Part shown: positions 16,450 through 25,104 of the stretch, piece by piece
Numbering within the stretch: position 1 is the stretch's first letter
Layout: the number at the start of each line of letters is the position of its first letter
NCBI GenBank assembly: GCA_013289665.1
Contig: JABCZN010000001.1
Location: 496,001 to 560,000, forward strand
Source of the DNA: Acidobacteriota bacterium
GTDB taxonomy: Bacteria > Acidobacteriota > Terriglobia > Acidiferrales > UBA7541
DNA length: 64,000 nucleotides
Reading direction: 5' to 3'
Position numbers and translations under genes: made by a program
The notes under the pieces: generated by a model
Told to the model about the DNA's origin: nothing
What the model saw: the letters and a program-made list of their open reading frames with translations, nothing else
Database searches by the model: none

Positions 16450-17498
16450 TGGCGCGGCTGAGCACCGAGGACTTTTTGGAGAAGCTGCAGAATGGAAAGC
16501 CGGTGCCGGCAGTGGTCTTGCTGGGCGATGAACCCTATCTGCGCGATGAGTGCCGGAAACAGTTGATTGAGAAATACGTTCCGGAGGCGGCACGGACGTG
16601 GGCGATTTCGCGGTTTTCGGCGGATAACGGAGAGACGCAGGCGGCGGTGGATCAATCGCAGACCTTGCCGATGCTTTCGCCCCAGCAGGTGGTTTTCCTG
16701 GAGGATGGGGAAGCGATTGAAAAATTGGGAGAGAAGGCGCGGGATGAGGCGGTGAAGACGCTGGAGGCATATCTGGAGAATCCGGCGCCGTTTACCGTGC
16801 TGGTGATTGAGGCTTCGGGCCTGGACCAAAGGATGCGGCTGGCGAAATTATTGCTGGAGAAAGCGCTGGTGGTCGAGGTCGGGCTGGGCGAAAACATGGA
16901 CGAGCGCGTGGCGGCTGCGGCGGTGCTGGCGAAGTCGCTGGCGAAAGAACAAGGGATTGAGTTTGAGAAGGGCGCGGCGGAGGATTTGGCGGAATTTGTC
17001 AGCGGCGACCTGATGCGGTTGAAGACGGAAGTGGAGAAGCTGGCTACGTTTGCGGCGGAGCGGAAGATTGTGCGGCGGCAGGACGTGGCGGTGCTGGTGA
17101 TTTCGGAGAAGAGCGCGACGATCTGGCAAGTGGCCGACTTTCTGGCTGCGCGGCAGCCGCGGAAGGCGTTGGAGTTTTTCGAGCGATTGTTGCGCGAGGG
17201 CGAAGAGCCGGTGCAGATGCTTGGGGCCATGGCCTGGATGTACCGCAAACTGATTGAAGCGTCGGAAGTGCGTGGCGCTACGAACGGTTGGCAGGCGGCG
17301 AAGGCTCTTGGGATGCGGCCGGAGCAGGCGGAGTTGGCGATTCAGAATGCGCGGAAGATTTCGAAAGAAAGATTATTGGCTGGGTTGAGGGCGCTCCGCG
17401 AGGCGGATGACCGGTTGAAGGGCGGGACGAAGGATCCGCATTCGATTATGGAGTTTTTGGTGTGGCAGTTGGGCGGGGCGAAAGCGGTGGGGAAGTAG
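16449..17498 (+). CDS. holA: DNA polymerase III subunit delta
   Basis: 349 residues, normal for HolA. It opens with a Walker-A-like region remnant (PAVVLLGDEPYLRDECRKQLI), then FSADNGETQAAVDQSQTLPMLSPQQVVFLEDGE, LVIEASGLDQRMRL, and the C-terminal region NARKISKERLLAGLRALREADDRLKGG. The delta subunit opens the beta clamp within the clamp loader. Start ATG overlaps the lptE stop. Confidence 0.95.
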   Translation: MARLSTEDFLEKLQNGKPVPAVVLLGDEPYLRDECRKQLIEKYVPEAARTWAISRFSADNGETQAAVDQSQTLPMLSPQQVVFLEDGEAIEKLGEKARDEAVKTLEAYLENPAPFTVLVIEASGLDQRMRLAKLLLEKALVVEVGLGENMDERVAAAAVLAKSLAKEQGIEFEKGAAEDLAEFVSGDLMRLKTEVEKLATFAAERKIVRRQDVAVLVISEKSATIWQVADFLAARQPRKALEFFERLLREGEEPVQMLGAMAWMYRKLIEASEVRGATNGWQAAKALGMRPEQAELAIQNARKISKERLLAGLRALREADDRLKGGTKDPHSIMEFLVWQLGGAKAVGK

Positions 17499-17715
17499 AA
17501 AAGGTCGGCTGCCCTCAGGATGACAGAGTTTATTTTTTGCGTTGGGTGCGGTGGGGGCAAGGAAAAGGCCGTGGGAAAATTTAAGCGAAGGTGAGGCGGT
17601 GCGGCCGTCCCATCCCCACCCTGTTGTCGGAAGGACTCTGCCGCAGATGCGAAATACGCTGCACGATTGCGGAAGTGCGGTACGGATAAAACGTTTGTTT
17701 TCAGGAACGGCTAAG
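17499..17715. other. intergenic stretch with a CAGGATGACA element
   Basis: No gene is seen in the 376 bp between holA and the PEP-CTERM gene. It begins with GCCCTCAGGATGACAGAG (from 17511), similar to GCCCTTCAGGATGACAAC at 1447, also just outside a gene. The right part holds the sigma-54 element listed separately. Confidence 0.4.
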
Positions 17716-17731
17716 TGGCAAAGAAATTGCT
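17716..17731 (+). promoter_or_regulatory. sigma-54 promoter of the PEP-CTERM gene
   Basis: TGGCAAA-GAAA-TTGCT has invariant GG and GC at the correct distance and a perfect TTGCT -12. Predicted start near 17743, giving an untranslated leader of about 130 nt. Sigma-54 control of PEP-CTERM genes through the PrsK/PrsR system is known in other bacteria. Confidence 0.72.
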
Positions 17732-17833
17732 CTGCTCCTACCTGGGTTTCTGGGCCCAGGGCCGGAAGATTTGGTCCCGCCCTCACTCACCTCTAGGCAA
17801 TATCCCCTGCGGGCGCAGCCAACTTTCGGCCCG

Positions 17834-17850
17834 CCTCCGATGATCGGAGG
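17834..17850 (+). repeat. hairpin in the leader of the PEP-CTERM gene
   Basis: CCTCCGAT and ATCGGAGG are inverted around one G, 25 bp before the start codon and inside the predicted leader. The right arm contains GGAGG, so folding could affect ribosome access, although another purine tract (GAAGGGG) sits closer to the ATG. Confidence 0.5.
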
Positions 17851-17874
17851 AACTTCCTGCGAAGGGGACCATCT

Positions 17875-18435
17875 ATGAAGATGAAAATGCGGCTTGCCTT
17901 TGTAGTCATTCTCTTGCTGGGCGCTCCTGCTCTTGCAGATACGTTCACCACGGGCGAAGTGTTCGACATTACCGGCTTCGATAACGCCACTGCGACGACA
18001 TTCTGGACCGGGTCGTTTACCCTCGGGACCTTGGCTGGGGGCTCAATTTGGAATGTGTCCGCCTTCGCCGTGGACCCTCCGAACTGTCTGTCCTGCATGT
18101 CGTCGAACCCGCCCTGGACATTGTCATCGTTTCAGTTTGACAGTGCGACCGGCGACCTCTCAGGTATGGCCCAAGCCAACTTCAACGGGTTCGGTATCGG
18201 CGTGCATTTGCTCACGCTCACGTTCGTTGATGGCAACAACACCTCGGATCCCTGGTCCGACCTGAACAAATTCGGGGGACTAAAGACGGGCACGTTCAGC
18301 TATTGCACCGGCGCCAACTGTACGAATCCAAATGTGCCTTCTGTTCCTGAACCGTCCACCTACACGCTTTTGGCGTCGGGACTGATGGCTCTGCTCGTCG
18401 TGAGCCAGCGCTTTAACTCTAAACCCAGAAACTAA
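17875..18435 (+). CDS. PEP-CTERM sorting-domain protein
   Basis: 186 residues. Signal peptide: MKMKMRLAFVVILLLGAPALA, cleavage expected after ALA. The mature region is Thr/Gly/Asn rich without repeats and has four cysteines (CLSC, and YCTGANC). The C terminus is the exosortase sorting signal: VPEPSTYTLLASGLMALL, a short membrane helix, then a basic tail (SQRFNSKPRN). An exosortase is needed to process it, and none is in this window. The stop codon overlaps the stop of the convergent ilvE. A sigma-54 promoter lies upstream. Function of the mature domain is unknown. Confidence 0.9.
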   Translation: MKMKMRLAFVVILLLGAPALADTFTTGEVFDITGFDNATATTFWTGSFTLGTLAGGSIWNVSAFAVDPPNCLSCMSSNPPWTLSSFQFDSATGDLSGMAQANFNGFGIGVHLLTLTFVDGNNTSDPWSDLNKFGGLKTGTFSYCTGANCTNPNVPSVPEPSTYTLLASGLMALLVVSQRFNSKPRN

Positions 18436-19490
18436 ATGTAGAGGAGCCAGTTGTGGGTATCTGGGACGCGGCCGGTCTGGATGTTGGTTAGGGTGGTGCG
18501 AAGTTGGTGGGCTAGGCCTGTCGTGGAGCCGGTGGGAATTTCGTGGTCCTTGCCGTGGTGGCCGATTGCGGCGATGGGCGCGATGATGGCTGCGGTGCCT
18601 ATGCCGAAGGCTTCATGGAGGGTGGCGTTGGAATGGGCGGCCAGGACTTCGTCGAGGGAGACTGGGCGCTCTTCGAGCTTTACTTTCATTTCGCGCAGCA
18701 GGGTGAGGACGGAGTCGCGGGTTACGCCGGGGAGAATTGTGCCGGAAAGAGCGGGAGTGATGGCGGTGCCGTTGATGTTGAACATGATGTTCATTACGCC
18801 GGATTCTTCGATGAAGCGGCGGTCCTTGCCGTCGAGCCACATTACGTTGTGATAGCCCTTGGCTTGGGCTAGTTTTGCCGCGAGTAAACCACCACCATAA
18901 TTTCCGGCAGTCTTTGCGTCGCCGGTGCCGCCGGGGAAGGCGCGGACGTAGGTTTCTTCGGCCAGGAGGCGGATGGGTTGGGCGAAATACGGGCCGCCGG
19001 GGGAAGTGATGATCACGAAGCGATAGCGGGTGGCGGGGCGCACCATCAGGCTGTCGTCGGTGCCGAAATAGACGGGACGGACGTAAAGCGACCCGCCATC
19101 GCGGTACGGCGTCCACTCTTTGTCCACTCGGACCAGTTCGAGAAGGCCTTCGCGGAAAATTTCTTCGGGAATTTCGGGCATGGCGAGGCGCGCGGCGGTG
19201 CGATTGAGCCGGGCGTGATTGGCCATGGGGCGGAACAGGGCGACGCGGCTGTCGGCGGTGCGGTGGGCTTTGAAACCTTCGAACAGGGACTGGCCGTAGT
19301 GCAGGGCGGTGGTTGCCGGGGAGAGTTGCATCGGGCCAAACGGAATGATCCGCGGGTCTTGCCATTTGCCGTCGGCGTAGTCGGCGACGAACATGTGGTC
19401 ACTGTAGTTGGTGCCGAAGGGGGAGTTTTCGCGGAGATCTTCGGTGAGCCGGGATTGCGGAGTGCGGGTGAGGGAAATGGTTGCGAGCAT
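18432..19490 (-). CDS. ilvE: branched-chain amino acid aminotransferase
   Basis: PLP-dependent class IV aminotransferase making Leu, Ile and Val from their keto acids. 352 residues, the longer type II form. Visible: ATTALHYGQSLFEGFKAHR, MANHARLNRTAARL, SLYVRPVYFGTDDSL, the PLP-lysine region GDAKTAGNYGGGLLAAKLAQ, WLDGKDRRFIEESGVMNIMF, SGTILPGVTRDSVL, and EAFGIGTAAIIAPI. Start ATG at 19490. Monocistronic; convergent with the PEP-CTERM gene with overlapping stop codons. Confidence 0.95.
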   Translation of the reverse strand: MLATISLTRTPQSRLTEDLRENSPFGTNYSDHMFVADYADGKWQDPRIIPFGPMQLSPATTALHYGQSLFEGFKAHRTADSRVALFRPMANHARLNRTAARLAMPEIPEEIFREGLLELVRVDKEWTPYRDGGSLYVRPVYFGTDDSLMVRPATRYRFVIITSPGGPYFAQPIRLLAEETYVRAFPGGTGDAKTAGNYGGGLLAAKLAQAKGYHNVMWLDGKDRRFIEESGVMNIMFNINGTAITPALSGTILPGVTRDSVLTLLREMKVKLEERPVSLDEVLAAHSNATLHEAFGIGTAAIIAPIAAIGHHGKDHEIPTGSTTGLAHQLRTTLTNIQTGRVPDTHNWLLYI

Positions 19491-19820
19491 CGTTGACCTC
19501 GAATGAGAAAATCAGAAAGGGAATCGTTGAAGGAGTAAGGATGGCTTATTTGCGTGGGTTTGGGGAAGAGCCAATGTGGTACGGGCCATTCGAGGGGATC
19601 GTGGCCTCGAGGCGGGGGCCGGGTTTGGGATAGTGGCGGATTTCAACACGCCGGCAGGGTGGCTGAAGGCGCGAGACACACAGAGGGCAGGGAGCACAGA
19701 GGACACGAAGAAGAGGGATTGTGGCCTTCGATCGTAAGCGCCCACCCTTAGAAACCAAGGGGCACCCTCAAGGACTTGTGGACTGCGTAGAACCGGGTAG
19801 AACCAGGCGTACGGAGAAAG
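19491..19820. other. gene-free stretch with a purine-rich repeat remnant
   Basis: No coding region recognised. Around 19675-19720 is a run of GACACACAGAGGGCAGGG type sequence with GCACAGAGGACACGAAGAAG, resembling the CAGAG-rich repeats at 21895, 23222, 24490 and 29357. The left part should hold the ilvE promoter, which I could not pinpoint. Confidence 0.4.
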
Positions 19821-19852
19821 AAAAAGGCGAGCAACTTTGGGGGTTGCCCGCC
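19821..19852 (-). terminator. rho-independent terminator of rpsT
   Basis: On the minus strand GGCGGGCAAC pairs with GTTGCTCGCC (one G-T mismatch-type pair) around a 7-nt loop, followed directly by TTTTTCTTTCTCC. It sits 27 bp after the rpsT stop. Confidence 0.85.
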
Positions 19853-19878
19853 TGAAACCATCTGAACCGCGGGGAACG

Positions 19879-20184
19879 TTATTTGGCGCCTTTGGCCTTG
19901 GCATGGTTGAAGGCTAGGGTAAGGCGGGACTTGTAGCGGTTGGCGGTGTTCTCGTGGAGAACGCCCTTGGTAATCGCCTGATCGATCGCAGACAGCGTGG
20001 GATGTAGAAGATTGGTGGCCGCGGTGACGTCGCCGGCCGTAATGGCGGTGCGGAGCCGGCGCATGGCGGTGCGAACACGCGTGCGGTTGGCACGGTTGAC
20101 TTCGGCCCGTTGGCGAGATTGTGCCGCGCGCTTTAAAACGGACTTTTTCTTCTTCTTTATTTTGGTAGCCTGACCTTGAGCCAT
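19879..20184 (-). CDS. rpsT: 30S ribosomal protein S20
   Basis: 101 residues, rich in Lys, Arg and Ala. Features of S20: KIKKKKKSVLKRAAQSRQRAEVNRANRTRVRTAMRRL, a stretch of basic helices, and ENTANRYKSRLTLAFN near the C terminus. Binds 16S rRNA early in small-subunit assembly. The ATG is preceded by AAGGAGCAAT. A TTGACA lies upstream at 20242-20247 on the minus strand, overlapping the start of the divergent gene, but its -10 is unclear. It has its own terminator. Confidence 0.95.
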   Translation of the reverse strand: MAQGQATKIKKKKKSVLKRAAQSRQRAEVNRANRTRVRTAMRRLRTAITAGDVTAATNLLHPTLSAIDQAITKGVLHENTANRYKSRLTLAFNHAKAKGAK

Positions 20185-20240
20185 CTATTGCTCCTTAAGC
20201 ATTTAATTCAAACTATTAGTTTGAGGCGAGGCCCACTGCT

Positions 20241-21803
20241 TTGTCAAACGAAGTAAAACCACCCCTGCGGCCCTTGCCGGTTCTAGCGGTGTCAAGCGCT
20301 GGATACGCGGGTGCTGGCTTTAGCGCGAAACGCGAGCAACTGGCGTTGCTGGTGAATTCGCGGCATCCGATTGTGACCGTAGAGACCAGCGAAGAGCAGC
20401 GGTTCCAGGCCTTGCTGGAGCGCGCCGCCGAGGAACTTGGGATCCCGCTTTATGTCTGGAGCGTCACACCCGGGTTGGGGAGATATGGCGGGGCGGGTTT
20501 GTATAATTCCGACCAGCCGGAGCAGGCGCTGACGAATATCGGCACGATTCAGGGCGACGGGATTTTTTTGTTGAAGGATTTTTGCCGGTATTGCGACAAC
20601 GACCGGATCAGCCGCCGCTTGCGGGACCTGGCGGATGGGTTTCGGACGGGGCGACGGTCGATTGTGCTGCTGGGGGCGACGATTCAGCTGCCGCCGGAAC
20701 TGGAGGCGGATGCGGTGGCGTTTCAGCTGGGGCTGCCGTCGGTCGAGGAGTTGGTCGGAGGGGTGAAGGCCACACTGGCGGAATTGAATCGGACGCAGGG
20801 AATTGCGACTTCGCTGGATGCAGTAGGTGTGGGGCAGTTGTCGAAGAATCTGGCCGGACTTTCCGAAGAGGATGCGCTGCGGTTGTTGCGGCAGTCGGTC
20901 CTGGCGCGGCGGACGGCGGATGTGGGGCTGCTCGACGAGGTGCTGGAAGCCAAGCGGCAGGCGATGCACACCGGCGGATTGCTGGAAACGATTAAGAGGG
21001 ACACCTCGTTTGCGGATGTGGCGGGTTTGCAAAGATTGCGGGAGTGGATCGGGAAGCGGAAAAGCGCGCTGACGCCGGAGGGGCAGCGGTTTGGACTCGT
21101 GCCACCGAAGGGAGTGCTGATCACGGGCGTGCAGGGTTGCGGGAAGAGCCTGGCGGCGAAGGCGATTGCAGCGGAGTGGGGATATGAACTGGCGCGGCTG
21201 GATGCGGGGGCGCTGTACGACAAATTTGTGGGGGAGAGTGAGAAGCGATTGAAGAAGGCGCTGGACGTGGCGCAGAAGATTTCGCCGGCCGTGTTGTGGA
21301 TAGACGAGATTGAGAAGGCGTTTGCTTCGGCGGGTTCGAGCGGGGATGCGGATGCGGGGTTGTCGCAACGGTTGCTGGCGACGCTTTTGACTTGGATGCA
21401 GGACCGGGAGAGCGGAGTGTTTCTGGCGGCGACGTCGAACAATATTACGATTTTGCCGCCGGAGATGTTGCGGAAGGGAAGGTTCGACGAGATATTTTTT
21501 GTGGACCTGCCGAGTGTGGCTTCGCGGACGGCGCTGTTTGCTTTGCATATCCGGAAGCGCGGAAGAGACGCTGCGGGATTTGATTTGGCGAAACTTGCCG
21601 GAGCTAGCGAGGGATTTTCCGGGGCGGAGATTGAGCAGGCGATTGCGGCGGGGTTGTATACGGCGTTCGGGCAGAAGCAGCAGTTGTCCACGGAGATTTT
21701 GCTGGCCGAGATTCAAGCTACCCAGCCATTGAGTGTGACCCGCGCGGAAGAGATCAGTTCTATCCGCAACTGGGCGAAGAGCCGGGCTGTGCCGGCGGAT
21801 TAG
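20241..21803 (+). CDS. Ycf46-like AAA family ATPase
   Basis: 520 residues. The N-terminal half (about 20-250) is the regulatory domain of Ycf46-type proteins (LALLVNSRHPIVTVETSEEQR, GIFLLKDFCRYCDN, GATIQLPPELEADAVAFQLGLPS). The C-terminal half is a classical AAA module: Walker A GVQGCGKSLAAKAIA, Walker B AVLWIDEIEKAF, sensor 1 LAATSNNI, and arginine-finger region LRKGRFDEIFFVDLP. Such proteins are soluble and of uncertain function, linked to photosynthesis regulation in cyanobacteria. Start is TTG at 20241. Divergent from rpsT, and followed by a composite repeat. Confidence 0.88.
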   Translation: MSNEVKPPLRPLPVLAVSSAGYAGAGFSAKREQLALLVNSRHPIVTVETSEEQRFQALLERAAEELGIPLYVWSVTPGLGRYGGAGLYNSDQPEQALTNIGTIQGDGIFLLKDFCRYCDNDRISRRLRDLADGFRTGRRSIVLLGATIQLPPELEADAVAFQLGLPSVEELVGGVKATLAELNRTQGIATSLDAVGVGQLSKNLAGLSEEDALRLLRQSVLARRTADVGLLDEVLEAKRQAMHTGGLLETIKRDTSFADVAGLQRLREWIGKRKSALTPEGQRFGLVPPKGVLITGVQGCGKSLAAKAIAAEWGYELARLDAGALYDKFVGESEKRLKKALDVAQKISPAVLWIDEIEKAFASAGSSGDADAGLSQRLLATLLTWMQDRESGVFLAATSNNITILPPEMLRKGRFDEIFFVDLPSVASRTALFALHIRKRGRDAAGFDLAKLAGASEGFSGAEIEQAIAAGLYTAFGQKQQLSTEILLAEIQATQPLSVTRAEEISSIRNWAKSRAVPAD

Positions 21804-22020
21804 ACTAGAAAATAGAAATTAGAAAATGGAAAGTTGGGAGGAGAAGAGAAACAGTCGTAACACCCCGAACGGGTCGGGGGAAACGCCGGCCGGGGAGCGG
21901 AGAGCACGGAGCGCACAGAGAAGAGTCGGGAATAAAAACCCGCACCCTGAAGACCACCGGGGGCGGCCCCCACAGCGGAAGAGGCTGGCTCAAAAGCCGG
22001 CGCTGCATTTAACAAAGTAG
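21804..22020 (+). repeat. composite intergenic repeat, copy A
   Basis: Starts one base after the ATPase stop with CTAGAAAATAGAAATTAG and AAAATGGAAAGTTGGG, nearly identical to the copy after phoH at 24434. A later part has GAGAGCACGGAGCGCACAG and AGAAGAGTCGG, then ATTTAACAA. The same modules recur at 24434-24628 and 29355-29460. No protein-coding potential seen. Confidence 0.65.
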
Positions 22021-22024
22021 AGTC

Positions 22025-22061
22025 GGAAAAGGAAGGGCCCGGCGTGGGGATGCGCCGGGCC
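22025..22061 (-). terminator. rho-independent terminator of the SH3 gene
   Basis: A perfect 9-bp stem GGCCCGGCG / CGCCGGGCC with an 8-nt loop; on the minus strand it is followed by CTTCCTTTTCC. It lies 24 bp past the stop of the gene ending at 22086. Confidence 0.7.
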
Positions 22062-22085
22062 GTTGGTTGTCTGGAGGGAGTTTTT

Positions 22086-23033
22086 TTATTCGAAGGAGAA
22101 GGGAAAGTCGTAGACAAGGTCGCCCACGGAAATGCGCAGGGAAAGTTCGTGCGCTCTCGGGTCGCGGGTGAACCAGAGTTCGCCGGCAGTCTTCTCTCCG
22201 GGAGCGAGTTTTGCCGCCTTCAGAGCCACGGCGCGCACTGAGGCCGATTCATCGTTGAAGCCGAGGTAATCGTCCACGGACGAACCGCGGTAGGTGACGC
22301 CAGAAACCTGCGCGGCGGAGCGCGAGCGCAACACAATCGCGCTTGGCGGCGGAACGGCATTCGATTCGGTACGCATGAGCTGATGATTCACTTCACTGCG
22401 AGCCAGCTTTGCGGGATTTTCTTCGCGCAAATTGCGCAGGCTTGGAGTCAGTTCATCGAGCGTGACGAGCCTGGGAAGAACGAAGACCTGGGAGTCGCTC
22501 CCGTTTGAAACCGCGACGCTGGCGTGTAGCTTCCAGCCGGTGTCCTGAAGTGCGACCTGAACGGTGAGGCCGTTCGCGGTAGCGGATTCCACCTTGCGGC
22601 CGCGGCTGGTTAACTGGTCGCAGCCCCGGGCGCCGGCGGTCCACCGCACGATGCCGCTGACGGGCACCGCATTGCTGACCGGGGCTGGCGAATCGAATTC
22701 GAGCTCGGGCTGGACCGCGGGCGTCGCGGTGGTGAGATACATATGGGCGACGTAGCCCTCTCTGCCGTCGGAGGTGCGGATGTGCGCGGTGTAGCCTTCG
22801 TAATCTGCGAGGACGGAGACCTGCTGGCCGCAGGAGAGCGTGGCGATCTGGCGCAGGGGCAGGGCCTGCTCCGCGTCCGAGGTCATCGGGACGTTGCTGA
22901 TGCCGGGGCAGTTCACATAGGCAGGGGGCAAAGGGGCGACGGCGGAACTGGCGGGCTTTTCGTTTGCGAGCACCGGAGAACTTGCAAGAACCAGGGCAGC
23001 GCCGAACATCAGTTGCATGACAGACAGAGACAT
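22086..23033 (-). CDS. secreted SH3-domain protein of unknown function
   Basis: 315 residues from ATG 23033, which follows GGGAGG at ideal spacing; an upstream in-frame ATG is ignored. Signal peptide MSLSVMQLMFGAALVLASSPVLA. Residues about 50-110 look like a bacterial SH3 domain (SCGQQVSVLADYEGYTAHIRTSDGREGYVAHMYL). The remainder is beta-rich and includes SGIVRWTAGARGCDQL and LAPGEKTAGELWFTRDPRAHELSLRISVGD, reminiscent of a carbohydrate- or wall-associated beta sandwich, but I do not recognise it. Monocistronic with a good terminator. Confidence 0.8.
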   Translation of the reverse strand: MSLSVMQLMFGAALVLASSPVLANEKPASSAVAPLPPAYVNCPGISNVPMTSDAEQALPLRQIATLSCGQQVSVLADYEGYTAHIRTSDGREGYVAHMYLTTATPAVQPELEFDSPAPVSNAVPVSGIVRWTAGARGCDQLTSRGRKVESATANGLTVQVALQDTGWKLHASVAVSNGSDSQVFVLPRLVTLDELTPSLRNLREENPAKLARSEVNHQLMRTESNAVPPPSAIVLRSRSAAQVSGVTYRGSSVDDYLGFNDESASVRAVALKAAKLAPGEKTAGELWFTRDPRAHELSLRISVGDLVYDFPFSFE

Positions 23034-23294
23034 GGCCAAACCTCCCTCAGGAAGCGATTCAGAAACTTTCATTCAATCGATGAGTGAAGTTTTGCGGAAT
23101 CCGAAGTTTGCGTCCATAGGACGCGGGTACCAAAGAACAGGTAATTCTTATGCCAATAGGAACAGCTAGTGGTGGGGTAACAGGGTCGCGCGCGTTTGGA
23201 TGTGGAGAAGAGATTGAAAAAAAGGCAGGGAGAACGCAGAGACGCCAAAAACGCGGAGATCCGAAGAGTGGACGGAATTTTACAGGGGTGTAAC
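23034..23294. other. gene-free stretch upstream of phoH
   Basis: Contains a CAGAG-type repeat remnant (GGCAGGGAGAACGCAGAG from 23223) and no recognisable gene. The minus-strand promoter of the SH3 gene must lie at its left edge but is not obvious. Confidence 0.35.
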
Positions 23295-23323
23295 TTGACC
23301 GGGGGGCGGGGCTGCGCTAGGTT
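23295..23323 (+). promoter_or_regulatory. putative sigma-70 promoter of phoH
   Basis: TTGACC (23295-23300), 17-bp G-rich spacer, TAGGTT (23318-23323), about 100 bp before the phoH ATG. Confidence 0.45.
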
Positions 23324-23424
23324 GATTGTAGTTTCTCCGTGTTCGGGCTTAGACGCAGCCGGAAATTCGCAGGAGGAATCCCATCGGCCACCCGTTACGT
23401 TCGGCGGAAGTACCTTCCAAGTGG

Positions 23425-24435
23425 ATGAAGCGCACCATACACATTACCGGGAAAATCGAACCCTTCTTTGGCACTTTGGACGAGAACATCCGTTCACTGG
23501 AGGACTACCTGCGCGTGCGGACACATCTGCACGACACGCGGTTGACCGTGGAAGGCGAGCAGGAGAGCGTAGACCATGCAGTGAAGATTGTGGAGGAGTA
23601 CAACCACCTGACGCGGCATGGGCGGGAGCTTACGAGCGCGGAGGTGAAGTCGCTGCTGCGCGTAGCGACGGAAGAGCCGCACGAATCGCCGCGGGGGATG
23701 TTTGAGCATGGGCGGACGCGTTCGTTCGGCAAGAAGGTGGTTACGCCGAAGACGGCCACGCAGCGGAAGTACATGGAAGAGATTGAATCGCACGACATGA
23801 CGTTCGGGATTGGGCCGGGCGGGACGGGGAAGACTTATCTGGCGGTGGCGATGGCGGTAAGCGCGCTGCTGACCAAGCAGATGAACCGGATTATTTTGGC
23901 GCGGCCGGCGGTGGAAGCGGGGGAGCGGCTGGGATTTCTGCCGGGAACGCTGCAGCAGAAGATTGATCCGTACATGCGGCCGTTGTATGACGCGCTTTAC
24001 GACATGCTGGACGCGGACAAATTGGAGCGGTTTTTGGAGAAGGGGATTATTGAGGTTGCGCCGCTGGCGTTCATGCGCGGGCGGACGCTGAACGATTCGT
24101 TCGTGATTTTGGACGAGGCGCAGAACACTACCAGCGAACAGATGAAGATGTTTTTGACGCGCCTGGGATTCAATTCGAAGGCTGTGATTACCGGGGATAT
24201 CACGCAGATCGACTTGCCGAGCGGGAAGAAGAGCGGGTTGATCGAGTCCATGGAAATTTGCGGACGAATTCCGGGAATCAGCACGGTGCAGTTTGGCGAG
24301 AAGGACGTGGTGCGGCATAACCTGGTGCAGCAGATTATCCGGGCTTATGAAGAGCATGATGCGGCGTATCCGCAGCGTGGAGGAAAGCCGCAAATGGCAG
24401 GCAAGGAGCCGGTGAAACAGGAGACGACGGAGTAG
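23425..24435 (+). CDS. PhoH-like ATPase
   Basis: 336 residues. A KH-like N-terminal region (about 1-100) precedes the P-loop domain: GIGPGGTGKTYLAVAMAV (Walker A), LARPAVEAGERLGFLPG, PLYDALYDML, DSFVILDEAQNTTSEQMKMF (Walker B), VITGDITQIDLP, and FGEKDVVRH. This is the PhoH/YbeZ family, an ATPase tied to YbeY and ribosome/RNA quality control. The following ybeY, corC and era are its usual partners. A short Lys/Glu tail ends the protein. Confidence 0.94.
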   Translation: MKRTIHITGKIEPFFGTLDENIRSLEDYLRVRTHLHDTRLTVEGEQESVDHAVKIVEEYNHLTRHGRELTSAEVKSLLRVATEEPHESPRGMFEHGRTRSFGKKVVTPKTATQRKYMEEIESHDMTFGIGPGGTGKTYLAVAMAVSALLTKQMNRIILARPAVEAGERLGFLPGTLQQKIDPYMRPLYDALYDMLDADKLERFLEKGIIEVAPLAFMRGRTLNDSFVILDEAQNTTSEQMKMFLTRLGFNSKAVITGDITQIDLPSGKKSGLIESMEICGRIPGISTVQFGEKDVVRHNLVQQIIRAYEEHDAAYPQRGGKPQMAGKEPVKQETTE

Positions 24436-24654
24436 ATTAGAAAATAGAAGTTGGAAAATGGAAAATTGGGCGGAGAAGAGGAAGAGTAAGGACTAACGCA
24501 GAGTTCGCTCAGGGCGCCCGGAAGAATCGGATTTAACAACGCGACCGGGTCAAGACAGGCGCCAGACACTGAGGAAGAGCACCCTTCAGAAGATGCGCTC
24601 AGGGCAAGCAGAGAGCACAGAGAAGAGGACAGGCTGCAGCCTGTGCTATAAGGC
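24434..24654 (+). repeat. composite intergenic repeat, copy B, with palindrome
   Basis: Starts at the phoH stop with GATTAGAAAATAGAAGTTGG, matching copy A at 21804. It continues with CTAACGCAGAGTTCGCTCAG and GAATCGGATTTAACAAC (shared with 29355) and CAGAGAGCACAGAGAAGAGG. It ends in the palindrome ACAGGCTG/CAGCCTGT at 24629-24644, immediately before ybeY. Two or three repeat modules appear fused here. Confidence 0.65.
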
Positions 24655-25104
24655 GTGATTGAGAGTCGGCAGCGGGCTGTCCGGGTGCAGATCGGGCCAC
24701 TGGAAGAGTTCCTGAAAAATGTTGCGGAGGAGATCGGGCTGCGGCCGGAGTGCGTGGCGGTGCGTCTGATTGGCGATGCGGAGATGGCGCGGCTGAATCG
24801 GACGTACCGGAAAAAACAAGGGACGACGGATGTGTTGTCGTTTCCTGCGACCGCGGATTCCGCCAAACCTGGGACCATGAAGCAGCGAGTGCGGAAAGTT
24901 GGCGGCGAATTCCTTGGCGACATTGCCATTTCGCCGAAGGTGGCGCGGCGAAATGCCAAATCGCTCGGCCGGCAATTTCCGGAGGAACTGAAGGTGCTGA
25001 TTCTGCATGGCGTCCTGCACCTTTTGGGATACGATCATGAAACCGACCGCGGGGAGATGGAACGCATCGAGATAGGGCTGCGGCGGAAGCTGGGAATCGC
25101 ATAA
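24655..25104 (+). CDS. ybeY: endoribonuclease YbeY
   Basis: 149 residues. The zinc-binding signature H-x3-H-x5-H is present in HGVLHLLGYDHETDRGEM near the C terminus; MARLNRTYRKKQGTTDVLSF is the conserved central block and GDIAISPKVA precedes it. YbeY matures 16S rRNA 3' ends and takes part in ribosome quality control. Start is GTG at 24655, 11 bp after the palindrome. The stop overlaps the next start (TAATG). Confidence 0.95.
   Translation: MIESRQRAVRVQIGPLEEFLKNVAEEIGLRPECVAVRLIGDAEMARLNRTYRKKQGTTDVLSFPATADSAKPGTMKQRVRKVGGEFLGDIAISPKVARRNAKSLGRQFPEELKVLILHGVLHLLGYDHETDRGEMERIEIGLRRKLGIA

Noticed and set aside
20292..21716. 474-codon open frame on the minus strand
   Set aside because: It lies exactly antisense to the AAA ATPase gene, is Arg/Gln/His rich, and has no domain; a GC-driven shadow.
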